Assembly (NCBI GenBank): GCA_003661365.1
Contig: QMVZ01000016.1
Location: forward strand, 1-17,900
Length of the DNA stretch: 17,900 nucleotides
Source: Thermoproteota archaeon
GTDB lineage: Archaea; Korarchaeota; Korarchaeia; Korarchaeales; Korarchaeaceae
Reading direction: 5' to 3'
Under the pieces are notes generated by a model. The model worked only from the letters and a program-made list of their open reading frames with translations. It made no database searches and was not told the origin of the DNA. The position numbers were made by a program, and so were the translations under genes. Numbering within the stretch: the stretch's first letter is position 1; the number at the start of each line of letters is the position of its first letter. Shown in pieces: positions 1-7,424 of the stretch.

Positions 1-854
1 ACGGTTACCGTTAACACGAATGGGACAACTCCACTCATCACATCTGGTATTACCGTGACTCCAGATGGTGCTGGAGCGATCCAGTCAGTAATTACATTGG
101 CGTTGCCTTTGTAAGTACCACCAACCACTATCTGGTATGATACAGATCCCCCTTGAACTACGGTCTGTGATTGTGGTGAGGGAGTTAATTCTATCTCCGC
201 AGGGGTGTATTGAACCTCAAGACGAGGTGGATTTGTTCCCTCAGAAGAGGAGAACAAAAGCCATTTTGACGATGTATCAGCTTCTAATATAACGCCATTG
301 TTAGTATAAACTTTATCAACGAATTTTTGCACTAGATTTTTTATCTCCCAGCTGATTTCAGTTCCAACATCTCCAGCATGCACTGTTCTAGAAGCTTCAG
401 TAGTTGGGTCAAAGTCTCCACCAGGGTTATCCCAATACCATGTCATCGGGAACGGCCAAACTGTTTTTGACCTGACATTCCAAGTTGCAACGGTCTCGGA
501 CCAAAAGTTAACGACCCTATGTACCCTTACAATGGCGCTTGTGAAACCAGCATCATGGGATTTAAACGTCAAGATCAGCTTTGCACTAATTATAGTAGAT
601 CCTGGTGGTATATCGCTAACGTCAAAGTAAATGAGGGATCTTAGTCTCGATGGAGCAGTCCTTCCAACGTAAAGGCGGGTATCGGTATCATCAAAATTTG
701 AATTCGGAACAGCCTCATTGATGTATACATCCTTGTCAATGTTGATTGTCTTTGTGGCAGGTGCCGCAGAGACCTCTAACCTCAGGTGCAACGCAGGGAC
801 TGCAAGGGTCACTAATAAGAGTATTAATACGAATACACTATACCTCGAACGCAT
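1..854 (-). CDS. Secreted DNRLRE-domain (CBM96-like) protein, partial
   Basis: Reading the minus strand from an ATG at 854 gives an open frame of 284 codons that runs off the left edge, so the C-terminus is missing. Residues 1-32 form a signal peptide: a basic start (MRSRYS), a Leu/Val-rich core, and an Ala-rich probable cleavage region (VSAAPA). Residues about 33-210 match the DNRLRE family: an early VYINEAVPNSNFDDTD stretch, then YVGR and RSLIYFDVSDIPPGSTI, and the closing RLEVQY strand. This family is a beta-sandwich found in extracellular, often carbohydrate-associated proteins. From about residue 213 a second, Pro/Val-rich part (TPSPQSQTVVQGGSVSYQI) looks like an Ig-like or NEW3-type domain. 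It is probably exported and surface-bound or released. No catalytic domain is visible in the part present, so any enzymatic role is unknown. Confidence 0.85.
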   Translation of the reverse strand, partial: MRSRYSVFVLILLLVTLAVPALHLRLEVSAAPATKTINIDKDVYINEAVPNSNFDDTDTRLYVGRTAPSRLRSLIYFDVSDIPPGSTIISAKLILTFKSHDAGFTSAIVRVHRVVNFWSETVATWNVRSKTVWPFPMTWYWDNPGGDFDPTTEASRTVHAGDVGTEISWEIKNLVQKFVDKVYTNNGVILEADTSSKWLLFSSSEGTNPPRLEVQYTPAEIELTPSPQSQTVVQGGSVSYQIVVGGTYKGNANVITDWIAPAPSGVTVIPDVMSGVVPFVLTVT

Positions 855-878
855 TAAAATCCTGCTCCAAATCAAGAA

Positions 879-884
879 TTTAAA
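879..884 (-). promoter_or_regulatory. TATA box of the DNRLRE gene
   Basis: TTTAAA centred about 27 bases upstream of the ATG at 854, the archaeal TATA distance expected for a leaderless transcript. A GGAG at 865-868 (minus strand) would then lie outside or at the very edge of the mRNA. Confidence 0.45.
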
Positions 885-957
885 CTTTAACGAAAATTAC
901 AATGAAAAGAAGTCTTGTTAAGTAAAATGCCAGTTATTGTGATCTAAGACAGCGATC

Positions 958-1731
958 TCATTCTTGTTTTAGATCCAAGATGACCTTCTTCAAGCAACCT
1001 TTCCTAAAGAGGTCTCTGCTCCCACAGCCAGTCTTGATTAATTTTATTGCAAGATTAGGGTTGATAATCAAGGAAGCAGCAAGTACATCTACTCCTTTTG
1101 TTTTCCAAAATCTCGGAAAGATTGGAACCGAAGGGCCTACTAATGCCACTTTAGAGCCCTTTTCATTGGCTATTTCTAAAATGCGGTCTATTGTCTTGTT
1201 GCCTACAGCGGATCCCGATACCAAGACAGCAGAGATCCTTTCTCTTTGCAGAATAATATCTAGTGCCCACCAAGGCCTTACTTCGAGGTTTGGAGGACCT
1301 TCCTTTGCTGAAAAAGTGTCTTCTACTGCCCAGATTTTACATACTCTACTGTGCAACTCCCATGCCAGGGGCGTCATTAGGCCAACCATCAGTATACTAT
1401 CATGTTTACTCAGCTTAAGGGCATCAAGTAGACTTTCTGATGTTTGAAGATCCATCTTTGAGGCTCTCATTTGGGAAGCCGCATTCACAGCAGCTAAACC
1501 GATGGATGCTTCTATTGGAGAAGTGGATACTATTAGGTCAGCTATCTCATGGGGATTCTTAGGGAAGATTCTCTTTTCTCCAGTTAAATGGGGACCTTTT
1601 AGGGTAAAGGCCAATCCTAAGCAATTTTCATCTAAGAGTAATGCAGTATACCTTAATCCAACTACAAGGTCAAGTACTTTCCTTCCATAGAGCAACGGCT
1701 TGGCTATTTTCAAAAGCTCTTCGGATATCAT
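958..1731 (-). CDS. DUF4213/DUF364 family protein (putative metal-chelation fold)
   Basis: This 257-residue protein has the layout of the DUF364 family. An N-terminal DUF4213-type part (about 1-95, with VGLRYTALLL and IGLAAVNAAS) is followed by the DUF364 part (about 105-245, with MVGLMTPL, VSGSAVGNKTIDRIL, VALVGPSVPIFP and GVDVLAAS). The family has been proposed to bind heavy metals, but I know of no settled reaction for it. Two cysteines near the end (C236 and C246) could be ligands. The start is an ATG. It lies 53 bases downstream of the DUF362 gene on the same strand and may be cotranscribed, although a TATA-like stretch at 1762-1774 (CTTTAATAAAAG, minus strand) could give it its own short-leader mRNA. 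There is no signal peptide or membrane span, so it is cytosolic. Confidence 0.8.
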   Translation of the reverse strand: MISEELLKIAKPLLYGRKVLDLVVGLRYTALLLDENCLGLAFTLKGPHLTGEKRIFPKNPHEIADLIVSTSPIEASIGLAAVNAASQMRASKMDLQTSESLLDALKLSKHDSILMVGLMTPLAWELHSRVCKIWAVEDTFSAKEGPPNLEVRPWWALDIILQRERISAVLVSGSAVGNKTIDRILEIANEKGSKVALVGPSVPIFPRFWKTKGVDVLAASLIINPNLAIKLIKTGCGSRDLFRKGCLKKVILDLKQE

Positions 1732-1784
1732 CAGTCTGGATCATTCTCTCAAACTCTTAACTCTTTTATTAAAGCTCAATAACG

Positions 1785-2579
1785 TTAAACTTCAACAGCC
1801 ACGTATCTTGTACTTCCTATTCCAAGCTCCTCTGCCAATCTCAGGTACTTTATCTCGCTGGGCTTTAATACAGAGAGCTTTGTACTGACGTCTTTCATTA
1901 GTTCTAGACAGAAGGAGTCGATGGCTACAGGATCCTCTCCAGCTACCATATAGCCAAGTGTTCTGGCTTTCCCTCCATATCTCCTCTCTTGAGCTCCTAT
2001 CAAAACTTCTATGGCATCTACAACGAAGAATTTCGGTTTCACTATGAGATTAACTTCCGCTATCGTGTGATGAAAGTCCTTGACTCTTGCGTATAGCAAG
2101 AACTTGTCTTTAACAGAAAGAAATCCAAGCTGATTTTCTAGAGCACAAGAGAGCTTGCACAGCTTATGCTCTCTTAAAACAGTTAGAGATATTATGTTTT
2201 TATCATCAAAACCCACGTTAGCCAACCTCAGCGTCATATTCTTCCCTTTTACTTTAGAGGTCTTCATAAGGTTTAGATTCCTCACATCAAGACCAAATCT
2301 TTTTGCGACAAGCCTTAATGGATGGGAACTCGGTATCTCTTCCCTTATAACCGAGTCAACAGAAGGTCCAGCCACAATCATCACGTTTTTATCTCTAAAG
2401 AAAGAAAGAAGCTTTGAAAGAACTTCTGGATGAGTAGTAGATGGATAAGGTTCGTTGGAACATATGTTAAGATAAAATACGACGTTATCCCAGTTTTGAA
2501 ACTTTGAAGAAAAAACTTGAAGTATTCTTTCAATGAATGACTTTCTGTCATTGGTTCGCCGATAGTAGACTTCGCTCAC
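1785..2579 (-). CDS. DUF362 domain-containing protein
   Basis: 264 residues, starting at a GTG. DUF362 features run along its length: NICSNEPYPSTTHPEVL near residue 40, a GPSVDSV segment, ALENQLGFLS in the middle, and the C-terminal pattern DAIEVLIG followed by GYMVAGEDPVAID, where acidic residues are typical of the family. Many DUF362 proteins carry an extra ferredoxin domain. This one does not, and has no CxxC motif. No biochemical function can be assigned with confidence; members are common in anaerobes. A TATA box 26 bases upstream of the GTG supports this start and a leaderless mRNA. The gene is divergent from htpX, and the DUF364 gene follows 53 bases downstream, suggesting a functional pair. 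Confidence 0.82.
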   Translation of the reverse strand: MSEVYYRRTNDRKSFIERILQVFSSKFQNWDNVVFYLNICSNEPYPSTTHPEVLSKLLSFFRDKNVMIVAGPSVDSVIREEIPSSHPLRLVAKRFGLDVRNLNLMKTSKVKGKNMTLRLANVGFDDKNIISLTVLREHKLCKLSCALENQLGFLSVKDKFLLYARVKDFHHTIAEVNLIVKPKFFVVDAIEVLIGAQERRYGGKARTLGYMVAGEDPVAIDSFCLELMKDVSTKLSVLKPSEIKYLRLAEELGIGSTRYVAVEV

Positions 2580-2601
2580 ACAGTTTATTTGAGCTTAGTC
2601 C

Positions 2602-2607
2602 TTTTAA
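2602..2607 (-). promoter_or_regulatory. TATA box of the DUF362 gene
   Basis: TTAAAA on the minus strand, centred about 26 bases from the GTG start at 2579, which predicts a leaderless transcript. Confidence 0.5.
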
Positions 2608-2677
2608 GTATGCGTATATGGCAACTCTCAAACATTTTAGGTTATTCTTGAAACTTATTTCTTGCTTTGAGACACTT

Positions 2678-2685
2678 ATGTAAAA
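2678..2685 (+). promoter_or_regulatory. Candidate TATA box of htpX
   Basis: TATGTAAA centred about 24 bases before the GTG at 2705. A second AT-rich stretch (TTTTAA, 2689-2694) lies closer and would start the RNA inside the gene at about 2718, favouring a later start codon. Confidence 0.35.
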
Positions 2686-2704
2686 TGATTTTAACATAAA
2701 ATGA

Positions 2705-3724
2705 GTGTCTAAGGCTTTGGAGATCTGCAAAGTTTTAGAACACCTTGCTTCGCTTATCATACGGGAGATGAAAGGGATCTGGCCTGAGGGGGGTGAGGGT
2801 GTGCTAAGGGAAGCATTACTAATGGGGGTTTTAACAGCTCTTTTAATGGCTATGGGACTTGGTCTGGGTTATTACTTCGGAAATCCGGCGCAGTGGATGC
2901 TTGGAGGCCTGATAATGTCAGCATTCATCAACATATTTGCTTACGCTTTCTCTGACAAAATAGTGTTGTCTATGACTGGAGCCAAGCTAGTGCCTGAAAG
3001 CGAAGTTCCTATGTTGCATAGGATAGCTGAACACCTCTCCCTTAAGGCCGGAATCCCAAAACCAAAGGTAGCCATAATTCCAGCACCTACACCTAATGCT
3101 TTTGCAACTGGAAGAGGTCCAAAAAACGCGACAATCGCCGTAACAGAGGGCCTCATGACCGTATTAAATGAGCGGGAAATAGAGGCGGTGCTTGGACATG
3201 AGCTTGCTCATGTTTTGCACAAAGACACATTAGTATCAGCGATGGCTGCAACAATAGCCGGGGCTATAAGCTACTTGGCATATCTTGGAAGGTGGGGCAT
3301 TTTCTTCGGTAGAAGCAGGGAGGACAGGGAATCAGTCCCACTTTTTGCAGTCATGCTATCTTTGATTCTCATTCCAATAGCTGCTGCCCTAATAAGATTG
3401 GCTATTTCGAGAGAGAGGGAGTACAAGGCGGATGAAGAGGGGGCAAAGCTTACTGGGAGGCCAATAGCTCTTTCAAACGCGTTAATAAAGATAAGAAATG
3501 CTGTACTTCACCATCCGCCTTTAACAGTAAATCCAGGAACAACCCACCTATGGATAGTGAATCCCTTGAGAGGAGAGTCTCTACTTGAGTTGCTTTCAAC
3601 CCATCCTTCGGTTGAGAAGAGGGTCTCTAGACTTAGAGAGCTTGCAAATGAGATGGGAATTTGGGATGAAAGACCAATTCCACTTGAAAGCATAGACTCC
3701 AGATCTTTGATGTTCTTCTGGTGA
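2705..3724 (+). CDS. htpX: Membrane zinc metalloprotease HtpX (peptidase M48B)
   Basis: HtpX is an integral-membrane protease that degrades misfolded membrane proteins. The zinc site is visible: HELAH at residues 165-169 and the third ligand E239 in SREREYKADEEGA. Other family marks are PAPTPNAFATGRGPKNA (126-142) and the C-terminal THPSVEKRVSRL. Hydrophobic segments lie at about 36-58 and 64-84 before the catalytic part, and about 180-195 and 211-233 after it. The GTG at 2705 gives 339 residues and fits the upstream TATA box. The first 30 residues are not typical of HtpX. Alternatives in frame are ATG 2768 and GTG 2801; the latter follows a G-rich GGGGTGAGG stretch and starts right at the first membrane helix. 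It is transcribed away from the DUF362 gene and towards the DUF4097 cluster. Confidence 0.93.
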   Translation: MSKALEICKVLEHLASLIIREMKGIWPEGGEGVLREALLMGVLTALLMAMGLGLGYYFGNPAQWMLGGLIMSAFINIFAYAFSDKIVLSMTGAKLVPESEVPMLHRIAEHLSLKAGIPKPKVAIIPAPTPNAFATGRGPKNATIAVTEGLMTVLNEREIEAVLGHELAHVLHKDTLVSAMAATIAGAISYLAYLGRWGIFFGRSREDRESVPLFAVMLSLILIPIAAALIRLAISREREYKADEEGAKLTGRPIALSNALIKIRNAVLHHPPLTVNPGTTHLWIVNPLRGESLLELLSTHPSVEKRVSRLRELANEMGIWDERPIPLESIDSRSLMFFW

Positions 3725-3753
3725 TGATGTAAAAACTTGGATGAGAGAAGAAA

Positions 3754-4260
3754 TCAGGGCCGTATGTCGATAGACCCGTTTACTACATCAACTAACTCCT
3801 TTATCTTTACTTGTGCTAAGGAATATCCCTCTGTTTTAGCCTCTAAACTCTTTTTATCCTCAGATCTTATCAAATCAAAGTCCTCTATACCCATATCGAT
3901 CGTTCCATGAATTGTGCTTATATCAAAATCGAATCCTTTGTTTGAGCCCAAATTACAGTCAATGGTAACGTCTCCATTGATCACATCTATTGAATATTTG
4001 CCAGATTCATTACCAATTATTTCTAAGTAAACTTCTCCGTTTATTATTTCGTACTCCAAATCTTGGGAGGAAATAGATCCTCTAATCTCTCCGTTGGTTA
4101 CACTAACGTCAACTTTCTCGAAGTAAGCATCTGTGAATTCTACCCTCCCATTTGCAATTTCTGCTGAGAGTCCAGGGCCAGATATGCCCGAGATTTGCAA
4201 CTTCCCGTTTAATGTAGAGTGAGTTATTTCACAAGATAAGGTTGAAGGAATATAAACCAA
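3754..4260 (-). CDS. C-terminal part of a frameshifted DUF4097 protein
   Basis: 168 residues from a TTG. The protein is made of short beta-strand repeats each containing a turn such as NGKL, NGRV, NGEI, NGEV, NGDV, HGT and NGSI, the hallmark of DUF4097-type right-handed beta-helix domains found in bacterial and archaeal envelope proteins. The open frame continues upstream without a stop to about 4335, and its translation there (EGEIGVSGPDLNRVWSKVDL) continues the fold in register with the preceding gene. So this is almost certainly the second half of one protein whose first half lies at 4308-4856. Restoring one base near 4320-4338 gives a single protein of 367 residues. If the break is real, this half is unlikely to be made, because its only start codon is a TTG with no convincing ribosome site. 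Confidence 0.75.
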   Translation of the reverse strand: MVYIPSTLSCEITHSTLNGKLQISGISGPGLSAEIANGRVEFTDAYFEKVDVSVTNGEIRGSISSQDLEYEIINGEVYLEIIGNESGKYSIDVINGDVTIDCNLGSNKGFDFDISTIHGTIDMGIEDFDLIRSEDKKSLEAKTEGYSLAQVKIKELVDVVNGSIDIRP

Positions 4261-4307
4261 TAGATCAACCTTGCTCCAAACTCTGTTAAGATCCGGACCT
4301 GAAACAC

Positions 4308-4856
4308 CTATTTCACCTTCAACACGTCTCCAACCTTACTGTCCGTAACATGCAGCTGCGTCTTATTCAAATTTTTGAAGGCGGCTGCAGTGGTAAGTCC
4401 TCTAGTCGTTATTTCGTATTGAATCACTATTTGAGAGGTATCTGAGCCTTTTAGCACCACATCCCCGTTCACTAGGTCAATGTTAAGGCTTAGTTTTGAG
4501 ACATCTCCTACAGAAACCGATGTTTGACCAGTTTTTGAGGCCTCTTCTGCCCCCATCTGCGTCATTAAGGCAAGAGGTGTGAAAAAGTAGGTCACGGAGA
4601 GTAATATCGTGAGAAAAGCTAAGATCGTAACAAAGGTGTTAACGCCCCTTATTATCTCTCTTCCTAGCGAGCTCTTTACCCAGCCTAGAGCAAAATAACA
4701 TCCAAGAAGTATAAGACCAGAAGAGATCAGTAATATTGCTCTATCCTCTGGCGTAAGAACCTCCCATGGCAATAGCTGATACAGGAGGAAAAGCAGACCT
4801 ATGCTAACTAGGAACCATCCCAAACCAACAGCTGTCTTATGACTCAAATACAGCAC
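4308..4856 (-). CDS. N-terminal, membrane-spanning part of the frameshifted DUF4097 protein
   Basis: 182 residues with three predicted membrane helices (about 9-29, 39-58 and 73-95), followed from about residue 120 by the first strands of a DUF4097 beta domain (LSLNIDLVNGDVVLKGSD). The frame then hits TAG right after VGDVLKVK, where the family would continue; the other half is at 3754-4260. The GTG at 4856 sits inside a perfect ribosome site (GGAGGTG, 4854-4860), so the TTG at 4847, six bases downstream of it, is a better start. The upstream gene's stop codon is only three bases away, so translation is coupled. Likely role: membrane-anchored envelope protein with the beta domain on one face of the membrane. 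Function unknown. Confidence 0.75.
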   Translation of the reverse strand: MLYLSHKTAVGLGWFLVSIGLLFLLYQLLPWEVLTPEDRAILLISSGLILLGCYFALGWVKSSLGREIIRGVNTFVTILAFLTILLSVTYFFTPLALMTQMGAEEASKTGQTSVSVGDVSKLSLNIDLVNGDVVLKGSDTSQIVIQYEITTRGLTTAAAFKNLNKTQLHVTDSKVGDVLKVK

Positions 4857-4860
4857 CTCC
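4854..4860 (-). promoter_or_regulatory. Ribosome binding site GGAGGTG
   Basis: A full match to the archaeal anti-Shine-Dalgarno consensus. It overlaps the GTG at 4856 and is spaced six bases from the TTG at 4847, so it argues for the TTG as the true start of the DUF4097 protein. Confidence 0.6.
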
Positions 4861-5045
4861 TAAACGACTTTAATCCCTCGCCTATTCTTCCTTGACAGGC
4901 CATATGCTATAGCGGCAATTCCTACAAAGACGAGAGCCAAAGGAATTGTAATGGTTAAAGATGAGATTCCTTTGAGCGAGATGTACCATCCTAGTCCCAA
5001 TGAGAGAAAGAAAATTGCTTTGAATAAGATCCAAGCCTTAGACAC
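4860..5045 (-). CDS. Small two-helix membrane protein
   Basis: 61 residues from GTG 5045: a short head (MSKAWILFK), a first hydrophobic helix, a turn (SLKGISSL), a second helix (TITIPLALVFVGIAAIAYGL) and a basic tail (SRKNRRGIKVV). I do not recognise the family. The frame opens at TTG 5072, but GTG 5045 is preceded five bases upstream by GGGGTGA (5051-5057) and overlaps the end of the previous gene by only a few bases, so it is preferred. It lies between a four-helix membrane protein and the membrane/DUF4097 protein, with 3 bases or an overlap at each junction. The basic tail suggests the C-terminus is cytoplasmic. Confidence 0.6.
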   Translation of the reverse strand: MSKAWILFKAIFFLSLGLGWYISLKGISSLTITIPLALVFVGIAAIAYGLSRKNRRGIKVV

Positions 5046-5436
5046 TTCTTTCACCCCTGACTGAATATCCAAGTATTATTAAGAGGATCCCTACAAGGAT
5101 TAAGCTTACTGAGGCAGGTATTTTCTGGCCAAGCAATTCCTGAACGAGCCAATATCCTCCAGCTGTTACCAATACAGCACCTATGATTATTATAAGGCTC
5201 TCAGAATCGGCACTAGTTTTCGAAGGCACTATCTCCCCTTCCTTCATCCCCTTCGTCTTGTAGATATAGGCTACCATGAGAATTACTAGTAGGGCGGCGA
5301 TCCAGTGGAACATCAGTGCTAGGATGACCAGTATGAAGGCTACTGCTGAATCGGCTAAATATCTCATTATGACTGCACCAAGGTCCGCAAGCAAATCCGT
5401 TAAACCCATTCTTGATCCAAAATGTTCAGAAGACAA
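5038..5436 (-). CDS. Four-helix membrane protein, first gene of the DUF4097 cluster
   Basis: 132 residues with an amphipathic head (about 10-28), hydrophobic helices at about 30-42 and 44-60, a polar charged loop (TKGMKEGEIVPSKTSADSES, 61-80), and helices at about 81-100 and 108-125. I do not recognise the family. The frame opens at a TTG (5436); an in-frame ATG at 5409 is an alternative with a weak GGATC site. An AT-rich AAATATT stretch at about 5455-5461 (minus strand) may be the TATA box. It heads a tightly packed set with the genes at 4860-5045, 4308-4856 and 3754-4260. Together they look like an envelope or membrane-state module, but nothing in the sequence names a ligand or signal. Confidence 0.65.
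   Translation of the reverse strand: MSSEHFGSRMGLTDLLADLGAVIMRYLADSAVAFILVILALMFHWIAALLVILMVAYIYKTKGMKEGEIVPSKTSADSESLIIIIGAVLVTAGGYWLVQELLGQKIPASVSLILVGILLIILGYSVRGERSV
5051..5057 (-). promoter_or_regulatory. Ribosome binding site GGGGTGA
   Basis: Five bases upstream of GTG 5045 and inside the 3' end of the preceding gene; decides the start of the small membrane protein and implies translational coupling. Confidence 0.5.
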
Positions 5437-5531
5437 TTGCTCTTAACTACTCTGAATATTTCTCTATTGAATAGATTTCTTGACAAGGTTGAACTGAAGA
5501 TTAGCACAGCTTGGATAGCTAGTGAGCCTTC

Positions 5532-6500
5532 TTAGCTGAAAACTAAAACTGCAGCACCGGTTGGGCAGGATGTTGTGCAAAGACCACATCCATAACAGTT
5601 TTCCTCAATAACCTTAACTTTTCCGTTCCCAATTATTCTTGCTTGAAACACGCAGCGATTTACGCAATTTCCGCACCCGATGAACTTTTCCTCATTGACC
5701 TTAGCTACGAATCCTGACTTCGCCACATGGTGTTTGACTCCATAACGCAACAATGTCCTCAAATAGGTACAGCAACAAGGACAACAGCTACATATATCAA
5801 ATACCTCTCCTCTCACCCAGTCTGAGTAGAGGGCTTGATGAACAAGTCCGTTTTCGTTTGCAATGCTTAATACATCCTTTGTCTCTTGAAAGGATATCTC
5901 CTCAGCAACTCCTCTATCTACAAGTTCTTGAGAGAATTCATTTAATCCAAGACAAGTTCTTAGCGGCTTATCACAATTTCTGTAAGTAACTCTACACTCA
6001 CAATCTCTAATTGAAATCGACTCTGCCCTCCTTAAGATGTCTACAGCATTCTCATAAGGAAGTACTATTGAAACAGGCTCGATAGCCGCTTCTGGAATCG
6101 GTAAAACTCGAGATCCCGGATATGGATTAGATCTTGCCCTGCTTACGTGGTCTTCCATGAGATATTCAGCCAGCGCCGTTGCGTACTTTCCAAAAACCTC
6201 TCCTCTCCCCTCTGATAAATATCTGTCAATTATGCTTCTAAAAGATCTTGTATGATAGACTACTCTACCCTCCCTTCTTCTCTTCAAAAGCCCCCTAATG
6301 AACAGTGACTTAACTTTTAGCTCTACCTCGTTTAAGGGAATTTTCAGTAACTTAGACAGCTCATCAGTTGACATTTCCCTTTCTGCAAGAAGGAGGAGAA
6401 TGTTTACTTCATTGGGTCTTACTATTAGTGTCAGCAGATCTGCAAACATTGGAGGTGTGTTTAAAGCACGAGCTAAATGCCTGTATTCGTCTAAACACAC
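5532..6500 (-). CDS. Winged-helix/iron-sulfur fusion protein with ferredoxin C-terminus
   Basis: 322 residues. An N-terminal winged helix (about 15-85, with ILLLLAEREMSTDELSKLL and LFIRGLLKRRREGRVVY) should bind DNA. A middle domain carries CECR-x5-C-x6-C (C167, C169, C176, C183) and then a striking CxCCxCCC run (C237 to C244). The last 55 residues are ferredoxin-like. The second motif is complete (C302, C305, C308, C312, followed by P). The first lacks its leading cysteine, F273 standing where C is expected, leaving C276, C279 and C283. This arrangement suggests redox or metal-dependent transcription control, but an electron-transfer enzyme with an accessory wing is also possible. The start is GTG 6500, supported by a TATA box 26 bases upstream. 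Confidence 0.78.
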   Translation of the reverse strand: MCLDEYRHLARALNTPPMFADLLTLIVRPNEVNILLLLAEREMSTDELSKLLKIPLNEVELKVKSLFIRGLLKRRREGRVVYHTRSFRSIIDRYLSEGRGEVFGKYATALAEYLMEDHVSRARSNPYPGSRVLPIPEAAIEPVSIVLPYENAVDILRRAESISIRDCECRVTYRNCDKPLRTCLGLNEFSQELVDRGVAEEISFQETKDVLSIANENGLVHQALYSDWVRGEVFDICSCCPCCCTYLRTLLRYGVKHHVAKSGFVAKVNEEKFIGCGNCVNRCVFQARIIGNGKVKVIEENCYGCGLCTTSCPTGAAVLVFS

Positions 6501-6523
6501 AAGAATAAATTATCCTAGGAGCT

Positions 6524-6529
6524 TTTAAA
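6524..6529 (-). promoter_or_regulatory. TATA box of the winged-helix/iron-sulfur gene
   Basis: TTTAAA within AGTTTAAAAGC on the minus strand, centred about 26 bases from GTG 6500; predicts a leaderless mRNA. Confidence 0.5.
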
Positions 6530-6661
6530 CTATAATCGTCAAAATGAGTTGATAAGAGGAAGTATAAGCTCAAAGACCTAGAAAAACTAAAAAGGGTCCT
6601 TAATAACACTTCTATTTCACGTAATCCTTGAATACTTAGCCTTTAACCAACATATCCTCGT

Positions 6662-7345
6662 TCACAGAACTCCTTCCATTTCTTTCTTATATCTCTCTAA
6701 AAATTTGATCATGAACTCATGTCTCTCTTTTGCCAATTTTTTCCCTTCTCTCGTGAAGATCAGGTCCTTCAACCAAAGAAGTTTTGAGGCAAAGTGATAT
6801 ATTGCGCTCGGATCAGGCCCATTTAAGTTCATCTTAAGTTTTGGAGGGTTTTTTGGATCCCATTCTAGCTTTCCCAATCCTCTTGGGCAACCATAAGCTC
6901 CTGCAAACGCAAATACCCTAGCTATCCCCCTTGCACCCATTGCATCGAGAAAATCTGCATCTCTAAGAACCTTAGCCTCGAGTAACTCGGGCTCGACTCC
7001 CTTCTCATGGGCTTCGTAAGACGCTGTTAATATTGTTCTAATAATCAGTTCGGTTTCCCTTTTCGAGAACCCTATCTTCTCAAGGAACCTCTTAGCTTCC
7101 TGAGTACTTGCCTTGCTATGCTCGTGATGTTCTGCAACAATCTTTCTAGGAACTAAGTCGTGGAAATAGGCTGCAGGAATGAGAATCCTCATATTTGCTC
7201 CTTCCTTTGATCCAATTCTTTTCGCGATATTGACAACACACTCAACATGATCCCAGCCATGTGCGATGTCGTTGAAGCGAACCTTTTCTCTCACGTAATC
7301 CTTTATCCTCTTTTCCTCCTCGGGCTTGATTCCCTTCTGTTTCAT
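6662..7345 (-). CDS. HD-domain metal-dependent phosphohydrolase (YedJ/YpgQ-like)
   Basis: 227 residues with a complete HD metal site: H33 in HGWDHV, H62-D63 in YFHDLV, and D131 in LRDADFLDAMGARGIAR, which is the form seen in the YedJ/YpgQ branch. Those proteins hydrolyse nucleotides or related phosphate compounds; the substrate cannot be read from this sequence. The region from about 150 (AYGCPRGLGKLEWDPKNPP) to 200 has the inserted helices and His-rich segment (SAIYHFASKLLWLKD) usual in this group, and a Lys-rich C-terminal helix follows. No membrane span. The ATG at 7345 has an AT-rich TATA-like stretch about 25 bases upstream, so it appears to be its own transcription unit rather than part of the gene upstream, which ends 79 bases away. 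Confidence 0.88.
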   Translation of the reverse strand: MKQKGIKPEEEKRIKDYVREKVRFNDIAHGWDHVECVVNIAKRIGSKEGANMRILIPAAYFHDLVPRKIVAEHHEHSKASTQEAKRFLEKIGFSKRETELIIRTILTASYEAHEKGVEPELLEAKVLRDADFLDAMGARGIARVFAFAGAYGCPRGLGKLEWDPKNPPKLKMNLNGPDPSAIYHFASKLLWLKDLIFTREGKKLAKERHEFMIKFLERYKKEMEGVL

Positions 7346-7366
7346 CCAGCCTATAAGTGCTTTGAA

Positions 7367-7372
7367 TTTAAT
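7367..7372 (-). promoter_or_regulatory. TATA box of the HD phosphohydrolase gene
   Basis: ATTAAA within CATTATTAAATTC (minus strand), centred about 25 bases from ATG 7345. Confidence 0.42.
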
Positions 7373-7424
7373 AATGCCTTATCCAAAGATCCAAAAATAT
7401 CTCAAATCACAAAAAGAGACTTCA

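Noticed and set aside
980..1447. A 155-residue plus-strand frame opposite the DUF364 gene
   Set aside because: The opposite strand has a clear protein family; this is an antisense shadow without promoter or ribosome site.
2705..5045. The 13-base string GTGTCTAAGGCTT occurs at the starts of both htpX (2705) and the small membrane protein (5045, minus strand)
   Set aside because: It encodes the same opening MSKA in both, but identity ends right after and the promoters differ, so chance is the simplest reading.
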